Assembly (NCBI RefSeq): GCF_022865125.1
Contig: NZ_CP094828.1
Coordinates: 3,465,219 to 3,529,218 of the forward strand
Reading direction: 5' to 3'
Source: Acuticoccus sp. I52.16.1
Lineage (GTDB): Bacteria; Pseudomonadota; Alphaproteobacteria; Rhizobiales; Amorphaceae
Length of the DNA stretch: 64,000 bases
The position numbers were made by a program, and so were the translations under genes. Positions 61,518 to 64,000 of the stretch are shown here, one piece after another (positions within the stretch are counted from its first letter, which is position 1; every line of letters begins with the position of its first letter). The notes under the pieces are model-generated. The model did not search any database. It was not told where the DNA came from and saw only the letters and a program-made list of their open reading frames with translations.

Positions 61518-63284
61518 ATGACGTATACCGCCGCTGTCGAGGAGATGCTGTTCGCGCTGGAAGAGGTCGCCGGTCTGGCCGAAGCGCGCGAGGCGGGGGC
61601 GATCGACCTGGGCGAGGACGACGCCCGTGCGATCCTGACCGAGGCCGGCCGCTTCGCCGAGGACGAGCTGGCGCCGCTCAACGAGATCGGCGACCGCGAG
61701 CATTCCCGGCGCGACGGGCACGATGTGATCACGCCGCAGGGTTGGGCCGAGGCCTACCGCGCCTGGGTCGATGCTGGCTGGGGCTCGCTGACCGGCGAGG
61801 AGGCGTACGGCGGCCAGGGCCTGCCGATGGCCTTGCAGATCGTCCTGACCGACATCGTCAACCAGGCCAACGCCGGCTTCTCGCTCAACCCGCTGCTGAC
61901 GGTGGGCGCGGTGGAGGCCCTCCAGGCGCACGCCTCGGACGCGCTGAAGGCCACCTACCTGCCGAAGATGATCGCCGGCGAATGGGCCGGAACGATGAAC
62001 CTCACCGAGCCGCAGGCCGGCTCGGACCTCGGCACGCTGAAGACGCGCGCCGAGCCGGAGGGCGACCACTACCGCCTGTTCGGGCAGAAGATCTTCATTT
62101 CCTACGGCGAGCACGACCTCACCGAGAACATCATCCACCTCGTGCTCGCGCGCCTGCCGGACGCGCCGGAGGGCACGCGCGGCATCTCGCTCTTCCTGGT
62201 GCCGAAGTTCCTCGTCGCGGAGGACGGATCGCTGGGCGCGCGCAACGACGTGGCGTGCGTCGGCGTCGAGGACAAGCTCGGCATCCACGCCTCGCCGACC
62301 TGCACCATGGCCTATGGCGACAAGGGCGAGGGCGCGATCGGCTACCTCGTCGGCCAACCGGGGCGCGGGCTCAATGCGATGTTCACGATGATGAACCAGG
62401 CGCGCGTGTCGGTCGGCATGCAGGGCGCGGCGGTCGCCGAGCGGGCGACGCAGCGCGCCGTGGCGTTCGCGATGGACCGCAAGCAGGGGGCGACGCCGTC
62501 CTGGACCGCGGGCGGCCCGGCGCCGATCGCCTATCATCCGGACGTGAAGCGGATGCTTCTGTCGATGCGCGGGCTGACGCGGGCGGCGCGAGCGATCTGC
62601 TATGCCTGCGCCGTCGCCATCGACCGTGGACGGCCCGGCAAGCCCGACGCCGCCTTCTGGAAGGCGCGCGCCGACCTGCTGACGCCGATCGCTAAGGCGT
62701 TCGCGTCGGACATCGGCGTCGAGGTCTCCTCGCTCGGCATCCAGGTGCACGGCGGCATGGGGTACGTGGAGGAGACCGGCGCGGCGCAGCATTTCCGCGA
62801 CGCGCGGATCTTCACCATCTACGAAGGGACCAACGGCATCCAGGCGATCGACCTGGTCCGGCGCAAGATCGTGATGCAGGACGGCGCGGTGCTCGCCGCC
62901 TACCTGAAGGAGCTGCGCGGCATCGCCGAGGCCGCCCGCGGCGCCAACGACCTGTCGCTCGGCGAGGCCGGCAAGCAGCTCGAGGGGGCGATCGACGCCG
63001 TGGCGAGCGCAGCGGCGGCGCTGGCGGCCGCGCTCGCCGCCGGCGAGGTCGACAAGGCGCTCGCCGGGGCGACGCCGTTCCTGCGGGCCATCGGCCTGAC
63101 CGCGGGCGGGGCCTATCTGGTGAAGGCGGCGCTGAAGGCGCAGGAGGGGGCGGCACCCTCCCGCGCCGGCCTCGCCCGCTTCTTCGTCGACGGGTTCGTG
63201 ACGTCGGTGCCGGCGCTCGCGGCCAACGCCGTCGGCGGGGCGGACGACATCCTCGCCGCGACGCCGGACATCCTGGCGGCTTGA
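61518..63284 (+). CDS. Acyl-CoA dehydrogenase, long form with C-terminal extension
   Basis: 588 residues from ATG 61518, with a purine-rich GGGGGGAGAG site upstream. N-terminal AcylCoA_dh-N extension, core with MNLTEPQAGSDLGTLKT, GIQVHGGMGYVEETGAAQHFRDARI and the catalytic Glu in FTIYEGTNGIQ, plus the ~130-residue C-terminal helical domain of the FadE/DmdC-like group. It oxidises fatty acyl-CoA or 3-methylmercaptopropionyl-CoA; the substrate is not determinable. Unlike the enzyme at 38817 it keeps the late Glu. Confidence 0.9.
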   Translation: MTYTAAVEEMLFALEEVAGLAEAREAGAIDLGEDDARAILTEAGRFAEDELAPLNEIGDREHSRRDGHDVITPQGWAEAYRAWVDAGWGSLTGEEAYGGQGLPMALQIVLTDIVNQANAGFSLNPLLTVGAVEALQAHASDALKATYLPKMIAGEWAGTMNLTEPQAGSDLGTLKTRAEPEGDHYRLFGQKIFISYGEHDLTENIIHLVLARLPDAPEGTRGISLFLVPKFLVAEDGSLGARNDVACVGVEDKLGIHASPTCTMAYGDKGEGAIGYLVGQPGRGLNAMFTMMNQARVSVGMQGAAVAERATQRAVAFAMDRKQGATPSWTAGGPAPIAYHPDVKRMLLSMRGLTRAARAICYACAVAIDRGRPGKPDAAFWKARADLLTPIAKAFASDIGVEVSSLGIQVHGGMGYVEETGAAQHFRDARIFTIYEGTNGIQAIDLVRRKIVMQDGAVLAAYLKELRGIAEAARGANDLSLGEAGKQLEGAIDAVASAAAALAAALAAGEVDKALAGATPFLRAIGLTAGGAYLVKAALKAQEGAAPSRAGLARFFVDGFVTSVPALAANAVGGADDILAATPDILAA

Positions 63285-63633
63285 CGGACGGCGGCGGACC
63301 GCGACCACGCGATGGCCGCCGCGTCGGGCGGCCTCGCCGGCCTCGTCGCCGGGAGGGTGCACGCCGTCCCGGCGCCCTTTGTCCGCCGGCGCACACAGTA
63401 CGACAACCGTGGCGCGAATGCCGCATAGCCGGCAAAAGAGCGTGTTTTTTGCGGGCCGACCAGTCAGCGCCTCTTGGCGCGGGATGGCAACCCTCCACAG
63501 ATGGGGGACTTTCGACGGTCGAGACGGATTTGTAGTCTTGAAATCGTCATGGACCGAAACCTATCTTTCCCACATGGCCGCTAGATTCGCTGGCCTGTTC
63601 AGGCGACGTTCTAGGAAAGGAACCCGCGCACAC
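63285..63633 (+). other. Gap before rsfS
   Basis: 349 bp without a credible gene. The second half (from about 63400) is lower in GC and should contain the rsfS promoter; GAAAGG-like purine stretches occur close to the start. I cannot assign a definite -35/-10 pair or terminator. Confidence 0.4.
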
Positions 63634-64000
63634 ATGGCATTGACGTCAAATGGGGCGATCTCGCCTCATAGTGAGGATGCAGGCGAAATCGCCGTGCCCC
63701 TCGCCGTCGTCCTCGACAGCCTGGAAGATTCCAAGGCCGAGGACATCGTCGCCATCGATGTGACCGGCAAGACCCCGATCGCAGATCACATGATCGTGGC
63801 GTCCGGCCGCTCTCACCGCCACGTCGGCGCCGTGGCCGACCGTCTCCTTCGCGATCTGAAGGACAACGGCGCCAAAGCCGTCAAGGTGGAAGGCCTCAAT
63901 AGCTGCGATTGGGTCCTGATCGACACCGGTGACGTCATTATCCACGTCTTTCGGCCGGAGGTGCGAACCTTCTACAACCTCGAAAAGATGTGGCAGATGG
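63634..64000 (+). CDS. rsfS: Ribosomal silencing factor RsfS, 5' part
   Basis: The frame is open to the right edge; 122 codons are visible. After a short leader (MALTSNGAISPHSEDAGE) comes the RsfS domain: DSLEDSKAEDIVAIDVTGK, the conserved IADHMIVASGRSHRHVGAVA, and VEGLNSCDWVLIDTGDVIIHVF, FYNLEKMW. RsfS binds ribosomal protein L14 and blocks subunit joining under starvation. It usually sits between nadD and rlmH; here nadD is not upstream. AGGAAAGGAA is upstream of ATG 63634. Confidence 0.95.
   Translation, partial: MALTSNGAISPHSEDAGEIAVPLAVVLDSLEDSKAEDIVAIDVTGKTPIADHMIVASGRSHRHVGAVADRLLRDLKDNGAKAVKVEGLNSCDWVLIDTGDVIIHVFRPEVRTFYNLEKMWQM

Noticed and set aside
60414-63362. Upstream extension of the HDAC reading frame to about 1290 codons
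   Set aside because: The extra part runs antisense to the acyl-CoA dehydrogenase and out of frame with Sua5. The HDAC-like domain starts cleanly at ATG 60413, which overlaps the Sua5 stop by four bases.

Overview
The window is 64 kb of very GC-rich, gene-dense bacterial chromosome. It carries an S4/FtsJ TlyA protein, XseB, Sua5, COX15-type CtaA, a DUF2842 protein, a split branched-chain ketoacid dehydrogenase operon, two TRAP transporters and SitABCD. Together these point to an alphaproteobacterium, probably of the Hyphomicrobiales; I cannot name a genus. I see no phage genes, transposases, integrases, plasmid genes or CRISPR. Most of it is catabolic and transport operons interleaved with housekeeping genes.

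Layout. 1-9 kb: end of a molybdenum hydroxylase large subunit, a small secreted protein, a TauE/SafE exporter, the manganese/iron importer SitABCD, a CHAD-CYTH protein with its domains in reversed order, and an agmatinase-family hydrolase. 9-14.2 kb: a chemoreceptor with a strong terminator, then MprF on the minus strand. 14.7-25.4 kb (first catabolic island): M20 peptidase, diverged gamma-glutamyltransferase-like hydrolase, TRAP transporter (DctPQM), HyuA/HyuB ATP-dependent hydantoinase/oxoprolinase, and an IclR regulator. An AT-rich palindrome is shared by the IclR promoter and the TRAP promoter. 25.5-28.7 kb: MHYT-PAS-GGDEF-EAL c-di-GMP protein and a HAD hydrolase. 28.7-40 kb (second catabolic island): quinone oxidoreductase, a second TRAP transporter, GntR/UTRA regulator, then a minus-strand operon of acyl-CoA dehydrogenase, CaiB-type CoA transferase, MmgE/PrpD, enoyl-CoA hydratase and GMC oxidoreductase. 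The palindrome TATTCGAATA, or near copies, sits in front of each of these transcription units.

40-46 kb: Lrp-type regulator divergent from a branched-chain 2-oxoacid dehydrogenase operon that begins with an unusual 73-residue ACT-like protein. 46-47.2 kb: HTH-only ModE-like regulator and ModA, with two copies of a probable operator and no ModBC. 47-57 kb: HD phosphohydrolase, a DUF1402-like secreted protein, SCO1 with a co-translated 43-residue membrane peptide, TlyA, an RNA uridine methyltransferase, another methyltransferase whose 3' end has atypical codon use, OAH sulfhydrylase, heme A synthase, two small membrane proteins and tRNA-Pro(GGG). 57.4-64 kb: MFS transporter, XseB, histone-deacetylase-like amidohydrolase, Sua5, a large acyl-CoA dehydrogenase and the start of RsfS.

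How the genes fit together. Each catabolic island combines one high-affinity importer, a set of enzymes and one dedicated regulator, and each shows a candidate operator that ties the parts together. The substrates are not identified. Three substrate-binding-protein genes (sitA and both dctP genes) are each followed within about 12 nt by a GC-rich hairpin before the permease or ATPase genes. This suggests a common way of making more binding protein than membrane components. No single gene is wholly unknown. The best candidates for something undescribed are the two catabolic regulons, the ACT-like protein heading the bkd operon, and the CHAD-CYTH architecture.
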